Translations under genes and position numbers: made by a program
Notes under the pieces: model-generated
The model's database searches: none
Seen by the model: only the letters and a program-made list of their open reading frames with translations
Told to the model about the DNA's origin: nothing
Shown: piece after piece, positions 36,906 to 45,411 of the stretch
Layout of the letters: each line of letters begins with the position of its first letter
Numbering within the stretch: position 1 is the stretch's first letter
Source of the DNA: Labedella gwakjiensis
Lineage (GTDB): Bacteria > Actinomycetota > Actinomycetes > Actinomycetales > Microbacteriaceae
Reading direction: 5' to 3'
DNA length: 64,000 bases
NCBI RefSeq assembly: GCF_003014675.1
Contig: NZ_PYAU01000001.1
Location: 310,001-374,000 of the forward strand

Positions 36906-38575
36906 GAGTGTGTCTCCTTGAGGGATTCGACCGCGGCGGTGACCGCGGCTCGGGATTCGGCCGCACCCGAGGCGGCCAGGGCGGTTTCGGCGAGGCTCTT
37001 CGCCTCGTCGAGGGTGTAACGGAGGAGCGATGCGCGCACGTCCGCGAGAGCGGACGGCGACATCGAGAGAGTGGTGGCACCCAGGCCGACGAGCACGACG
37101 GCGAGGAGCGGGTCGGCCGCTGCCTCCCCGCAGATCCCGACGGGCTTCCCTGCACGCCCGCCGGCCGCGCCGACCTCGCCGACGAGGCGGAGCACTGCGG
37201 GGTGCCACGGGTCCTGGAAGGAGGCGACCGAGCCGAGGAGGCGATCGGCCGCGAGCGTGTACTGGGTGAGGTCGTTCGTGCCGATCGAGGCGAAGTCGGC
37301 GATCTCGAACACCTTGTCGGCCATCAGCGCGATCGACGGGACCTCGACCATGATGCCGGCCGTCTTGAGGCCGAGCTCCTTCGACAGAGCCACGATGTAC
37401 GCGGTCTCCTCGACCGTCGACACCATCGGGGCCATGACCCAGAGGTCGGCGGAGGTGAGCTTGTCCGCCTCGGCGAGCGCCGTGAGCTGCTCGCGGAGGA
37501 TGTCCTCGCTGACGCGCAGGGCCCGCAGACCGCGCAGGCCGAGAGCGGGGTTCTCCTCGTGCGCGTCGTTGAGGAAGGCGAGCGGCTTGTCGGCTCCGGC
37601 GTCCAGGAGGCGGACGACGACCTTCTGACCGGGGAACGCCTCGAGCAGTTCGACGTAGTGCGCCCGCTGCTCCTCGATGGTCGGGGCACTGCCACCAGCG
37701 TCGAGGAAGAGGAACTCGGTGCGGAACAATCCGACACCCTCGGCGCCGCCCTCCGCAGCAGCCTTCGCCGCCTTCGAGGAGCCGAGGTTCGCGAGGAGCG
37801 GGATGGACGTTCCGTCGGCGAGCGCCCCGGGGGTCGCCGGGGCGTCGACGAGAGCGGCGCGCTCGGCGATGCGGGCCTTCGCATCGGCGACCTCCTCGGC
37901 CGACGCCTCGGCGATGACGACTCCCGCGGCGGCGTCGACGACGACGGTCGTCCCCTCCCCGAGCGAGAGCGCGTCGGCTGCGCCCACGATCGCCACGATC
38001 GACTTCTCCCGCGCGAGGATCGCGGTGTGAGAGGTGGGGCCGCCGTCGCTCGTCACGAGCGCGAGGACCTTGTCGAGGTCGAGGAGCGCCGTGTCGGCCG
38101 GTGCGAGATCACGCGCGACGAGCACGAACGGCTCCTCGAGATCGGGGACACCGGGTGCGGGCACGTCGAGGAGGTCGGCGATGACGCGCTGCGCGACGTC
38201 GTCGAGGTCTGCCGCACGCTCACCGAGATAGCCGCCCATGGCCGCGAGCTGGTCACGGAAAGCCGCGAAGGCCTCCGAGACCGCCCTCTCGGCGGTCTTC
38301 CCCTGGGCGAGCAGCTCGTCGAGCGAGTCGGCGAGGGTCGGGTCCTCCGCCATCATCGCCTGGGCCTCCAGCACGTCTCGCGCCGTTCCGCCCGCCTTCG
38401 CGCCCCGCTCCTCGAGCGCTCGCGCGACCCGGGCGAGTGATTCGACGGTGCGGGCCTTCTCGGCCTCGGCGCCGATCGTGCTCTGGACGTCCGATGGCGT
38501 CGCGAGCGGTTCGGGCATGCGGACGACGGGACCCGTCGCCACCCCCTGGCCGATTCCGGTTCCGATTATGCGCAT
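36902..38575 (-). CDS. ptsI: PTS enzyme I (phosphoenolpyruvate-protein phosphotransferase)
   Basis: 557 aa. Takes phosphate from PEP and gives it to HPr. Active-site histidine in SDGGPTSHTAILAREKSI; PEP-barrel motifs GLFRTEFLFLD, SIGTNDLTQYTLAADR and the catalytic cysteine in PVGICGEAAADP. Slightly shorter than the 570-aa norm, with all motifs present. Encoded inside the mannitol operon, between HPr and mtlA, so the general PTS proteins appear to be co-expressed with the mannitol system. Confidence 0.96.
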   Translation of the reverse strand: MRIIGTGIGQGVATGPVVRMPEPLATPSDVQSTIGAEAEKARTVESLARVARALEERGAKAGGTARDVLEAQAMMAEDPTLADSLDELLAQGKTAERAVSEAFAAFRDQLAAMGGYLGERAADLDDVAQRVIADLLDVPAPGVPDLEEPFVLVARDLAPADTALLDLDKVLALVTSDGGPTSHTAILAREKSIVAIVGAADALSLGEGTTVVVDAAAGVVIAEASAEEVADAKARIAERAALVDAPATPGALADGTSIPLLANLGSSKAAKAAAEGGAEGVGLFRTEFLFLDAGGSAPTIEEQRAHYVELLEAFPGQKVVVRLLDAGADKPLAFLNDAHEENPALGLRGLRALRVSEDILREQLTALAEADKLTSADLWVMAPMVSTVEETAYIVALSKELGLKTAGIMVEVPSIALMADKVFEIADFASIGTNDLTQYTLAADRLLGSVASFQDPWHPAVLRLVGEVGAAGGRAGKPVGICGEAAADPLLAVVLVGLGATTLSMSPSALADVRASLLRYTLDEAKSLAETALAASGAAESRAAVTAAVESLKETHS

Positions 38576-38620
38576 GAGCGGTCTCCTCGTTGTGCTGTGG
38601 CGGCGGTCGTCATGTGGGGA

Positions 38621-38890
38621 TCAGGCCTCGTCGTGGTCGGTGACGAGGAGCTCCGTGAGCTCGTCGAGGGTCGCCTCGGCCCCGTCGCCCTCCGTCGAGA
38701 GCGTCACGTAGTCGCCGTACTCGACGCCGAGAGAGATCACGCCGAGGATGCTCGCGGCGTTGACGGCCTTGCCGTCGCCCTTCGCGATGGTGACGGCGCC
38801 CGGGGCGGCTGCGGCCGCTTGCGTGAACAGCTTCGCGGGGCGTGCGTGCAGTCCGTGCGACGATCCGATGCGAACGGTGCGTGTGACCAT
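38621..38890 (-). CDS. ptsH: PTS phosphocarrier protein HPr
   Basis: 89 aa. His15 lies in SHGLHARPAKLFTQ; the region of the regulatory Ser46 reads GKAVNAASILGVISLGV, keeping a serine. ATG 38890 has GAGGAG 6-7 nt upstream and gives the normal HPr length. An in-frame ATG at 38977 overlaps the stop of the upstream IIB-like gene (ATGA) and would add 29 polar residues (SDGRSIDTGARAADRAGERQ). Lies 45 nt before ptsI. Confidence 0.93.
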   Translation of the reverse strand: MVTRTVRIGSSHGLHARPAKLFTQAAAAAPGAVTIAKGDGKAVNAASILGVISLGVEYGDYVTLSTEGDGAEATLDELTELLVTDHDEA

Positions 38891-38973
38891 GGTGGGCTCC
38901 TCAGCAGCCGCCTGCTGACGTTCTCCTGCACGATCGGCGGCTCGTGCACCCGTGTCGATGCTCCGGCCGTCGC

Positions 38974-39291
38974 TCATGATCCCACCCCGGCGGCGTCGAG
39001 GGCGGTCTGGAGAGCGAGGTCGCCGTCGCGAGACGTGACGGCGGATTCGGGAAGGAGGGCGACGACGATCCTCTCGTCGACGGCGCGGGCCGTGGCGCGG
39101 ACGTCGGCGAGGCGCGCGGCGAGATGCGGCCCGACGAGGACCAGATCCGCTCCGATGATGGCGGAGTCGAGGAGCTCGAGGGAGCCGGCGCGAGCACTCA
39201 GGTCGATGCCGCGTTCCGCGGCCGAGCGTCGCAGACGGAGGGCGACGAACGTCGAGGACGCGCCAACTCCACACACTACGAGGATCTCCAT
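38974..39291 (-). CDS. PTS EIIB-like protein (lactose/cellobiose type), orphan
   Basis: 105 aa. MEILVVCGVGASSTFVALRL resembles the P-loop of lactose/cellobiose-type IIB domains, with the phospho-cysteine candidate at Cys7. The rest (GSLELLDSAIIGADLVLVGP) fits a Rossmann-like IIB fold. No cognate IIC is present: the mannitol permease has its own IIB domain. First gene of the operon, ahead of HPr. It might be a regulatory IIB, for example acting on the divergently encoded MtlR-like regulator; that is inference. Confidence 0.75.
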   Translation of the reverse strand: MEILVVCGVGASSTFVALRLRRSAAERGIDLSARAGSLELLDSAIIGADLVLVGPHLAARLADVRATARAVDERIVVALLPESAVTSRDGDLALQTALDAAGVGS

Positions 39292-39370
39292 CGATCCGCC
39301 CCTGCGCTTTCCGTCGTGGTTCTGCGGATGCTGAACGCACCCGTACCGGAAGTCTCGTCCCTCCCGAGAT

Positions 39371-39416
39371 GGAGTGCCACCAGGAAAGCTTCCGCAGGGG
39401 CGGAAAGTCTCACTCC
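39371..39416. promoter_or_regulatory. nested inverted repeats in the mtl divergent region
   Basis: GGAGTG (39371-39376) pairs with CACTCC (39411-39416); inside, TTCCGC/GCGGAA lie around an AGGG loop (about 39390-39405). Located 80-125 nt upstream of the IIB-like gene start. Candidate operator or leader structure. Confidence 0.3.
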
Positions 39417-39461
39417 TTGCACCGAGGGACCACGACGGCGTCCGAGATGATTGACTCGACC

Positions 39462-39500
39462 GTACGCGCCGAGCGTACGCACCGACAGTACGCACCGACG
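39462..39500 (+). repeat. three tandem 13-bp iterons upstream of mtlR
   Basis: GTACGCGCCGAGC, GTACGCACCGACA and GTACGCACCGACG follow each other with exact 13-bp period at 39462, 39475 and 39488. They overlap the place of the -10 for a TTGACT at 39451-39456 and end 28 nt before the mtlR start. Likely binding sites for the regulator. Confidence 0.6.
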
Positions 39501-39528
39501 AACGATCGTCGAACCCCGAGGAGCCACC

Positions 39529-41472
39529 GTGACACGCGAGAGACAGGATCGCATCCTCGCGCATCTCGCGCGCGCCTCCGGGTGGGTCACCGCGTCAGAA
39601 CTCGCGGACGCGCTCGGCGTCACGCCGCGGAGCGTGAGGACCTACCTGGCCCGTCTCCGTAGCCGTCCGGGCGCCGACGACCTCGTCGTCTCGGGCCCGA
39701 GCGGCTACCGCCTCGACGACGACGCCTATGCGCGCTTCCGCCGTCTCGAACGCACCATCGGCAGCACCGAGACGCCGCGGGAACGCAGCACGCGCATCAT
39801 CAGGGCCCTCCTCGCGGAGTCTGCCGGCGTCGACGTCTTCGCTCTGGCCCAGCGGCTGCACGTCAGCGACTCCACGATCGAAGCGGATCTCGCGAAGATC
39901 CGCCCCATCGTCGCTGACGTGGATCTGCAGATCACCCGTTCGGGACCGATCGTCTCGATCGCCGGCGCCGAGCGTGACCGCCGTCGCCTCATCAGCCGTC
40001 TCTTCCGGGACGAGACCGCCCAGGCTCGCATCGACCTCGATGCCGTCGAGCGGGCGTTCGCCTCCGACAGTCTCAGCGCGTTCAAGACAGCGCTCCTCGG
40101 CGAGCTCGAGGCGCGCTCGTACTACGTGAACGACTACGGCACGGACAATGTCCTCCTGCACATCGCGATCGCGGTGGATCGGGTATCCCACGACAACCGC
40201 GTTCCGGACGACGAACGGCCGACGCGATCGGAGGACTTCCACGGGGAGGAGTTCCCCGCCCTCCTCGACGGGCTCGTCCGCGAGCACTTCGGCGTCACGC
40301 TGGGTCGAGGGGACGCCGAGTACCTCGGATACCTCTTGTCGACGAGGGCCGTCGCCCCCGGCGCGGAACCGGAGGAGCAGCCCGACGGCGGAGAGACCGG
40401 GCGGCGGCGCTACCTCGCCGACGAGGAATTGGAACGTGTGCGCCGCATCACGGCTCGTGCCGGTGCGGAGTACGCCGTCGATCTCGAGGACGACGACTTC
40501 AACACCCGACTCGCTCTCCACGTCCACAACCTCCTCGAGCGCGCGAGCGATCGATCCTTCTCCCGCAATCCCCTGACCCGATCGATCAAGACGTCCTATC
40601 CGATGATCTACGAGCTCGCCGTCTTCATCGCGCGCGAGCTGCGGAACCTCAGCGGAGTGGAGATCGACGACGACGAGATCGCGTACATCGCCATGCACGT
40701 CGGGGCGCACCTGCAGCAGGAGGCGCGTCGCGAGGATCTGGAGCCCGTCGTCCTCGTCTGCCCCAACTACTACGACCTGCAGAGCGTGCTCCGCGCACGC
40801 ATCATCGCGTCGGTAGGCGACGTGGTCGCGGTCGACCGCGTCGTCACGCGCTCGGACGTCCCCTGGTCGTCCCTCGGGGCTGACCTCGTGCTCTCGACGA
40901 TCGAGCCTCCCGTCCCCGACGATTCCGTCCTCGTGATCGGACCGTTCTTCGGCGAAGCGGACGGCGATCGCGTGCGTCGCGCCGTGTCACGAGTGCGTCG
41001 GAGCAGGCGCCGCTCGGAGATCGCGACCGAACTGCTCGAATACTTCTCCCCCGCCTTCTTCGTCCGCAACGAGACGGCGGCGGACGAAGAGGCGATGATC
41101 AGACGGCTCGGCGAGCTCATGATCGCGGACGGAGCGATCGACGAGGACTACCTCGACGGTGTGGTCGAGCGCGAACGCATGTCATCGACGGCCTTCACCG
41201 ACACCCTCGCCGTCCCTCACGCGATGGCGATGTCGGCGAAGCGCACCGCGATCGCGATCGCGGTGAACGAGCACAGCATGCCGTGGGGCGAGGCCCGGGT
41301 GAACGTCGTCGCTCTCATCGCGTTCAGCGCGGACGGTCGCGCGCGCTTCCAACCGGTCTTCGATCAGATCGTCGAGGTCTTCTCCGGTCGCGAGGACGTG
41401 CAGCGCATCATCAAGGGGTCCGTGGACTTTCCGTCGTTCATCGACGAACTCGTCCACACGATGGACGCGTGA
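39529..41472 (+). CDS. mtlR: MtlR-like PRD-containing transcriptional regulator
   Basis: 647 aa from GTG 39529 (GAGGAG 6 nt upstream). HTH at 1-60 (RILAHLARASGWVTASELAD, VTPRSVRTYLARL), two PRD modules (LHIAIAVDRV and EIAYIAMHVGAHLQQ), a IIB-like domain (VVLVCPNYYDLQSVLRARI, Cys411) and a C-terminal EIIA of the mannitol/fructose type (DTLAVPHAMAMS, His564). This is the layout of MtlR/ManR-type activators controlled by PTS phosphorylation rather than of BglG antiterminators. Divergent from the mannitol operon. Confidence 0.9.
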   Translation: MTRERQDRILAHLARASGWVTASELADALGVTPRSVRTYLARLRSRPGADDLVVSGPSGYRLDDDAYARFRRLERTIGSTETPRERSTRIIRALLAESAGVDVFALAQRLHVSDSTIEADLAKIRPIVADVDLQITRSGPIVSIAGAERDRRRLISRLFRDETAQARIDLDAVERAFASDSLSAFKTALLGELEARSYYVNDYGTDNVLLHIAIAVDRVSHDNRVPDDERPTRSEDFHGEEFPALLDGLVREHFGVTLGRGDAEYLGYLLSTRAVAPGAEPEEQPDGGETGRRRYLADEELERVRRITARAGAEYAVDLEDDDFNTRLALHVHNLLERASDRSFSRNPLTRSIKTSYPMIYELAVFIARELRNLSGVEIDDDEIAYIAMHVGAHLQQEARREDLEPVVLVCPNYYDLQSVLRARIIASVGDVVAVDRVVTRSDVPWSSLGADLVLSTIEPPVPDDSVLVIGPFFGEADGDRVRRAVSRVRRSRRRSEIATELLEYFSPAFFVRNETAADEEAMIRRLGELMIADGAIDEDYLDGVVERERMSSTAFTDTLAVPHAMAMSAKRTAIAIAVNEHSMPWGEARVNVVALIAFSADGRARFQPVFDQIVEVFSGREDVQRIIKGSVDFPSFIDELVHTMDA

Positions 41473-41478
41473 GCGGCC

Positions 41479-42375
41479 TCAGCGGGAGAGGAGCATCGCG
41501 TTCATCCCGTCCGTCAGATCGCGATCGATTGCGAGCTGCCGATCGTCGATGGCGGTGATCGGGGCCGCGAGGCGCACGCTCGAGACGAACCAGGCGGCGT
41601 CCGCCTCGGCGAGTCGCGCAGCCGGCACGGTGTCGTACTCCGCGAGCCTGCCCTCGCTCTCCAGCCAGCGGTAGATCGCGGCCTGGGTCGTCCCGGGCAG
41701 GATGCCCCCGTCGGTCGACGGCGTCACGATCGTGTCGCCGAAGCGCACGAGCAGGCTCGACGTCGGCCCCTCGAGCGCGAAGCCGTCGGAGGAGACGAAG
41801 AGAGCGTCATCCGCCTCGCGCCGCTTCGCCTCACGGATGGCCGCCATGTTGACGGCATAGGACAGCGTCTTCGCTCCCGCGAGCAGCCATGGCGCACGAT
41901 CGGCCACGTCGAGCGGCCAGCCTCGGTCGAGCGTCACCACGCGGATGCCAGTGCGGCGCTCCGCGAAGTCCGATGTCGAGGCGCGAGCGACGATCCACGC
42001 CGTCGGGGTCCCGGATCCCTCGATCCCCCGCGTGAGCACGATCTTGAGCGAGCCCTGGCCCGTCGAGGGGAGGCTCGCCACGGCGCGCTCCATCGCCGCC
42101 CGCCACTGTCCGAGGTGGGGAGCCGGGAGATCGAGCATCCGCGCGGAGCGGACGAGCCGCCCGAGGTGGTCCTCGATGCCGTGAGCACGCCCGTCGATCA
42201 CGCCGAGCGTCTCGAAGATGCCGTCGCCCCGGGACGCCCCGAGGTCGAGGACGCTCAGACGCGGGTCGCGGGCGTCGGACTCGGCGATGGACGCCGCGAT
42301 CGCGGCGTCGTCCGGCTCGGCATCGGCCGGAAGCGGGGACAGGAAGAAGACGCGCGCAGCGGACGGATTCGACAT
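41479..42375 (-). CDS. aminotransferase class IV, probable aminodeoxychorismate lyase
   Basis: 298-aa PLP enzyme, fold type IV. LGASRGDGIFETLGVIDG, IEDHLGRLVRSARML, the PLP lysine in LLAGAKTLSYAVNMAAIREA, and DGFALEGPTSSLLV / GGILPGTTQAAIYRWL. PabC-type aminodeoxychorismate lyase and branched-chain or D-amino acid aminotransferases share these motifs; size and the lone context favour PabC but do not prove it. Convergent with mtlR, 6 bp between stops. Leaderless start 6 nt from TAGGGT. Confidence 0.75.
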   Translation of the reverse strand: MSNPSAARVFFLSPLPADAEPDDAAIAASIAESDARDPRLSVLDLGASRGDGIFETLGVIDGRAHGIEDHLGRLVRSARMLDLPAPHLGQWRAAMERAVASLPSTGQGSLKIVLTRGIEGSGTPTAWIVARASTSDFAERRTGIRVVTLDRGWPLDVADRAPWLLAGAKTLSYAVNMAAIREAKRREADDALFVSSDGFALEGPTSSLLVRFGDTIVTPSTDGGILPGTTQAAIYRWLESEGRLAEYDTVPAARLAEADAAWFVSSVRLAAPITAIDDRQLAIDRDLTDGMNAMLLSR

Positions 42376-42381
42376 GCTCCG

Positions 42382-42387
42382 ACCCTA
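42382..42387 (-). promoter_or_regulatory. -10 box TAGGGT for the aminotransferase gene, leaderless arrangement
   Basis: Minus-strand TAGGGT, 6 nt, ATG 42375. Confidence 0.45.
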
Positions 42388-42438
42388 CGCCGAACGCGAT
42401 ACCGGGATCGCTCGACGCGACGCCTCCGCACGAGGCGG

Positions 42439-43266
42439 TCAGGTGAGAGGGACGGGCGTCACTCCGAAGGGCGCGAGACCTGCCGCTCCCCCGTCACCGG
42501 CGGTGAGGACCCACACCCCCCTGTCGTGGACGGCGACGCTGTGCTCCCAATGGGACGCCATTCCGCCGTCGACCGTCGTCACGGTCCACTCGTCGTCCTG
42601 GACGAAGGTCTCCGGACTTCCTGTGACGACCATGGGCTCGATCGCCACAGCGAGGCCCGTCTTGACCTCCGGGCCCTTCTGCGCCACACGGTAGTTGAAC
42701 ACGGGCGGCGCCTCGTGCATCGAGCGACCGATTCCGTGGCCGATGTAGTCGGTGATGATGCCGTACTCGCTCCGACTCTCGATCGCCTCCTGGACGGCGA
42801 TCCCGACCTCGTTGAGGTGACGAGCGGACGCCAGACGGGCGATACCGGCCCACATCGATGCCTCGGTGACGTCGGACAGCTGTCGCCGTTCGGCGACGAG
42901 CTCAGGCCGATCGTCGTCGTCGAGGACCACGGTGAACGCCGAGTCTCCGTTCCATCCGTCGACCTCCGCCCCGCAGTCGATCGACACGATGTCGCCCGGT
43001 CGGAGCGGAACGTCGTTGGGGATCCCATGGACGACATCGGCTCCGACCGACGCGCAGATCGTGTGGACGTAGCCGGGCACGAGCTGGAAGTTCGGGATGC
43101 CGCCGCACGCCCGGATGGTGCTCTCGGCGATCGCGTCGAGCTCCAGGGTCGTCACCCCTGGTCGGATCGCCGCCCGGACGGCGTCGAGGGCCGCCGCGGT
43201 GACCAGACCCGGTTCGATCATCAGCCGGAGCTGCGCCGGCGACTTGTACAGAGACTTGCGGAACAC
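42439..43266 (-). CDS. map: type I methionine aminopeptidase
   Basis: 275 aa. Removes the initiator methionine. Metal ligands are visible in VSIDCGAEVDGWNGDSAFTV, GHGIGRSMHEAPPVFNY, AVAIEPMVV and DEWTVTTVDGGMASHWEHSV. Starts 5 nt after adk, third gene of secY-adk-map. N-terminus FRKSLYKSPAQLRLMIEPG is the usual short form without a zinc-finger extension. Confidence 0.96.
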   Translation of the reverse strand: MFRKSLYKSPAQLRLMIEPGLVTAAALDAVRAAIRPGVTTLELDAIAESTIRACGGIPNFQLVPGYVHTICASVGADVVHGIPNDVPLRPGDIVSIDCGAEVDGWNGDSAFTVVLDDDDRPELVAERRQLSDVTEASMWAGIARLASARHLNEVGIAVQEAIESRSEYGIITDYIGHGIGRSMHEAPPVFNYRVAQKGPEVKTGLAVAIEPMVVTGSPETFVQDDEWTVTTVDGGMASHWEHSVAVHDRGVWVLTAGDGGAAGLAPFGVTPVPLT

Positions 43267-43271
43267 AAGAG

Positions 43272-43892
43272 TCAGACGGCGTCGACGCCGGCGGGCTCGA
43301 TGCCGCGCTCGGCGAGAGCCTGAGTGACGCGCGAACCGACCTCGTCGACACCTCCGAGGCCATCGACCTCCGCCACGAGGCCGCGTTCCCGGTAGAGCGC
43401 GATGACGGGCTCGGTCTGCTCGTGGTAGACGTCCTGGCGGTGCCGGATGACGTCTTCGGTGTCGTCCTCTCGTCCCTGCTCCACGGCCCGCTTGAGAAGT
43501 CGTGCGACGACCTCATCCGTGTCGGCGACGAGGAGGACGACGGCGTCGAGGGATGTGCCGGTCTCGCCGAGGATCCGGTCGAGCTCGGCGACCTGCTCCG
43601 TCGTACGAGGGTAGCCGTCCAGCAGGAAGCCGTCGATGGCGTCGTCCTGGTGGAGTCGGTCGCGCACGATCTCGTTCGTCAGCGTGTCGGGGACGTAGCC
43701 GCCGCTCGACACGATCGACTGCACCTGCTGGCCGAGCTCCGTACCGTTCTTGATGTTGTCTCGGAAGATGTCGCCCGTCGAGATGGCGGGTACGGCGAAC
43801 GACGACGCGATGAGCTTGGCCTGGGTGCCCTTGCCCGCACCGGGAGGTCCGACGATGAGTAGCCGTGCACCCGCCGTCTCGGCCCCGCTCAC
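43272..43892 (-). CDS. adk: adenylate kinase
   Basis: 206 aa. P-loop [20 protein letters not shown], then [32 protein letters not shown] and [20 protein letters not shown]. The LID is the short, zinc-free type seen in actinobacteria. GTG 43892 overlaps the secY stop as GTGA. Regenerates ADP from AMP and ATP. Confidence 0.96.
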   Translation of the reverse strand: MSGAETAGARLLIVGPPGAGKGTQAKLIASSFAVPAISTGDIFRDNIKNGTELGQQVQSIVSSGGYVPDTLTNEIVRDRLHQDDAIDGFLLDGYPRTTEQVAELDRILGETGTSLDAVVLLVADTDEVVARLLKRAVEQGREDDTEDVIRHRQDVYHEQTEPVIALYRERGLVAEVDGLGGVDEVGSRVTQALAERGIEPAGVDAV

Positions 43893-45211
43893 CGGAGCAG
43901 CCCCTCGTAGTGGCGCTGTTGGAGTTGCGAGTCGATCTGCTTGACCGTCTCGAGACCCACGCCCACGATGATCAGGATGGACGCGCCGCCGAACGGGAAG
44001 TTCTGATTCGCTCCGACGAGTGCGAGTGCGACGAGCGGAATGAGGGCGATCAGACCGAGGTAGATCGAGCCGGGGAGCGTGACGCGCGTGAGCACGTAGT
44101 CGAGGTACTCGGCCGTGGGTCGTCCCGCACGGATGCCGGGGATGAAGCCGCCGTACTTCTTCATGTTGTCCGCGACCTCCTCCGGGTTGAAGGTGATGGC
44201 CACGTAGAAGTAGGTGAAGCCCACGATCAGGAGGAAGTACAGCGCCATGTAGAGCGGGTGGTCGCCCTGCGTCAGGTAGTTCGTGACCCACGTGACCCAC
44301 GCTGCGGGCTCTTCGCCGGCGGCGGGCTGATTGAACTGCGCGATGAGCGCAGGGAGGTACAGCAGCGACGAGGCGAAGATGACGGGCACGACGCCGGCCA
44401 TGTTGACCTTGATCGGGATGTAGGTGTTGTTCCCGCCGTAGGTGCGGCGACCGACCATCCGTTTCGCGTACTGCACGGGGATGCGCCGCTGCGACTGCTC
44501 GACGAACACCACGAGGGCGACGATCACGAGTCCCACGGCGATGACGAGGAGGAAGACCTCGAAGCCTCGCGCCTGCTGGATGGCCCAGAGGGCTGACGGG
44601 AAGGTCGCCGAGATCGACGTGAAGATGAGGAGGGACATGCCGTTGCCGATGCCGCGCTCCGTGATGAGCTCGCCCATCCACATGATGAGTCCCGTACCGG
44701 CGGTCATGGTGACGACCATGAGGAGGACCGCGTACCAGGTGTCGCTCGTGAGCAGCTGCGAGCACTCGGTGCTCGCGTTCGTGCCGAAGAGGGCACCGGA
44801 ACGCGCCACCGTGACGAGGGTCGTCGACTGCAGGATGCCGAGGAAGATCGTGAGGTAGCGGGTGTACTGCGTGAGCTTGCCCTGGCCGGCCTGCCCCTCC
44901 TTGTGGAGGGTCTCGAAGTGCGGGATGACCACGCGGAGCAGCTGCACGATGATCGACGCGGTGATGTACGGCATGATGCCGAGCGCGAAGATGGAGAGTT
45001 GGAGGAGCGCGCCGCCCGAGAAGAGGTTGACGAGCTCGTAGAGGCCCGACGTCCCCTGGTTCTGCTGCAGACAGGTCTGCACGTTCTGGAAGTCCACGAA
45101 CGGGGCAGGGACGAACGTGCCGAGCCGGTACAGGGCGATGATGCCCAGGGTGAAGCCGATCTTCCGACGAAGGTCTGGGGTGCGGAAGATCCGCGCTACG
45201 GCGCTGAACAA
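43889..45211 (-). CDS. secY: preprotein translocase subunit SecY
   Basis: 440 aa, ten membrane helices; the channel subunit of Sec[63 protein letters not shown] and [20 protein letters not shown] are diagnostic. Separated from rplO by 200 bp with two hairpins, so it may have its own promoter or be attenuated. Confidence 0.97.
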   Translation of the reverse strand: MFSAVARIFRTPDLRRKIGFTLGIIALYRLGTFVPAPFVDFQNVQTCLQQNQGTSGLYELVNLFSGGALLQLSIFALGIMPYITASIIVQLLRVVIPHFETLHKEGQAGQGKLTQYTRYLTIFLGILQSTTLVTVARSGALFGTNASTECSQLLTSDTWYAVLLMVVTMTAGTGLIMWMGELITERGIGNGMSLLIFTSISATFPSALWAIQQARGFEVFLLVIAVGLVIVALVVFVEQSQRRIPVQYAKRMVGRRTYGGNNTYIPIKVNMAGVVPVIFASSLLYLPALIAQFNQPAAGEEPAAWVTWVTNYLTQGDHPLYMALYFLLIVGFTYFYVAITFNPEEVADNMKKYGGFIPGIRAGRPTAEYLDYVLTRVTLPGSIYLGLIALIPLVALALVGANQNFPFGGASILIIVGVGLETVKQIDSQLQQRHYEGLLR

Positions 45212-45276
45212 AGGGGGCCTCCTGGTTTCGAGCCGGTGAGAGCTCGTCGTCCCGGTCTGAACGATGGACCACGCGG

Positions 45277-45388
45277 AACGGGCCCGACAATCGAATCTAT
45301 CCGATCATCGGGCCCGTTGGCGTACATGGTCCACTGACGTCCCCCTTCGCGAGCATCCACCGGTGACGGTGAGGCGCTCGCGAAGGGG
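45277..45388 (-). terminator. two hairpins in the rplO-secY gap
   Basis: Nearest rplO: a 13-bp perfect stem CCCCTTCGCGAGC/GCTCGCGAAGGGG (45342-45354 with 45376-45388, 21-nt loop), 24 nt past the stop. Then an 11-bp stem AACGGGCCCGA/TCGGGCCCGTT (45277-45287 with 45308-45318, 20-nt loop). Either terminator plus new secY leader or attenuator. Confidence 0.5.
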
Positions 45389-45411
45389 AGCCGGTCGGGA
45401 TTACTTCGGGA

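Noticed and set aside
39292-39528. RAT-type antiterminator target for a BglG-like regulator
   Set aside because: The regulator has an N-terminal DNA-binding HTH and MtlR-type PRD/IIB/IIA layout, not an RNA-binding CAT domain; the repeats are better explained as DNA operators.
43272-43892. Truncated adenylate kinase lacking the LID
   Set aside because: The short LID is normal for actinobacterial and other short-type adenylate kinases; all catalytic motifs are present.
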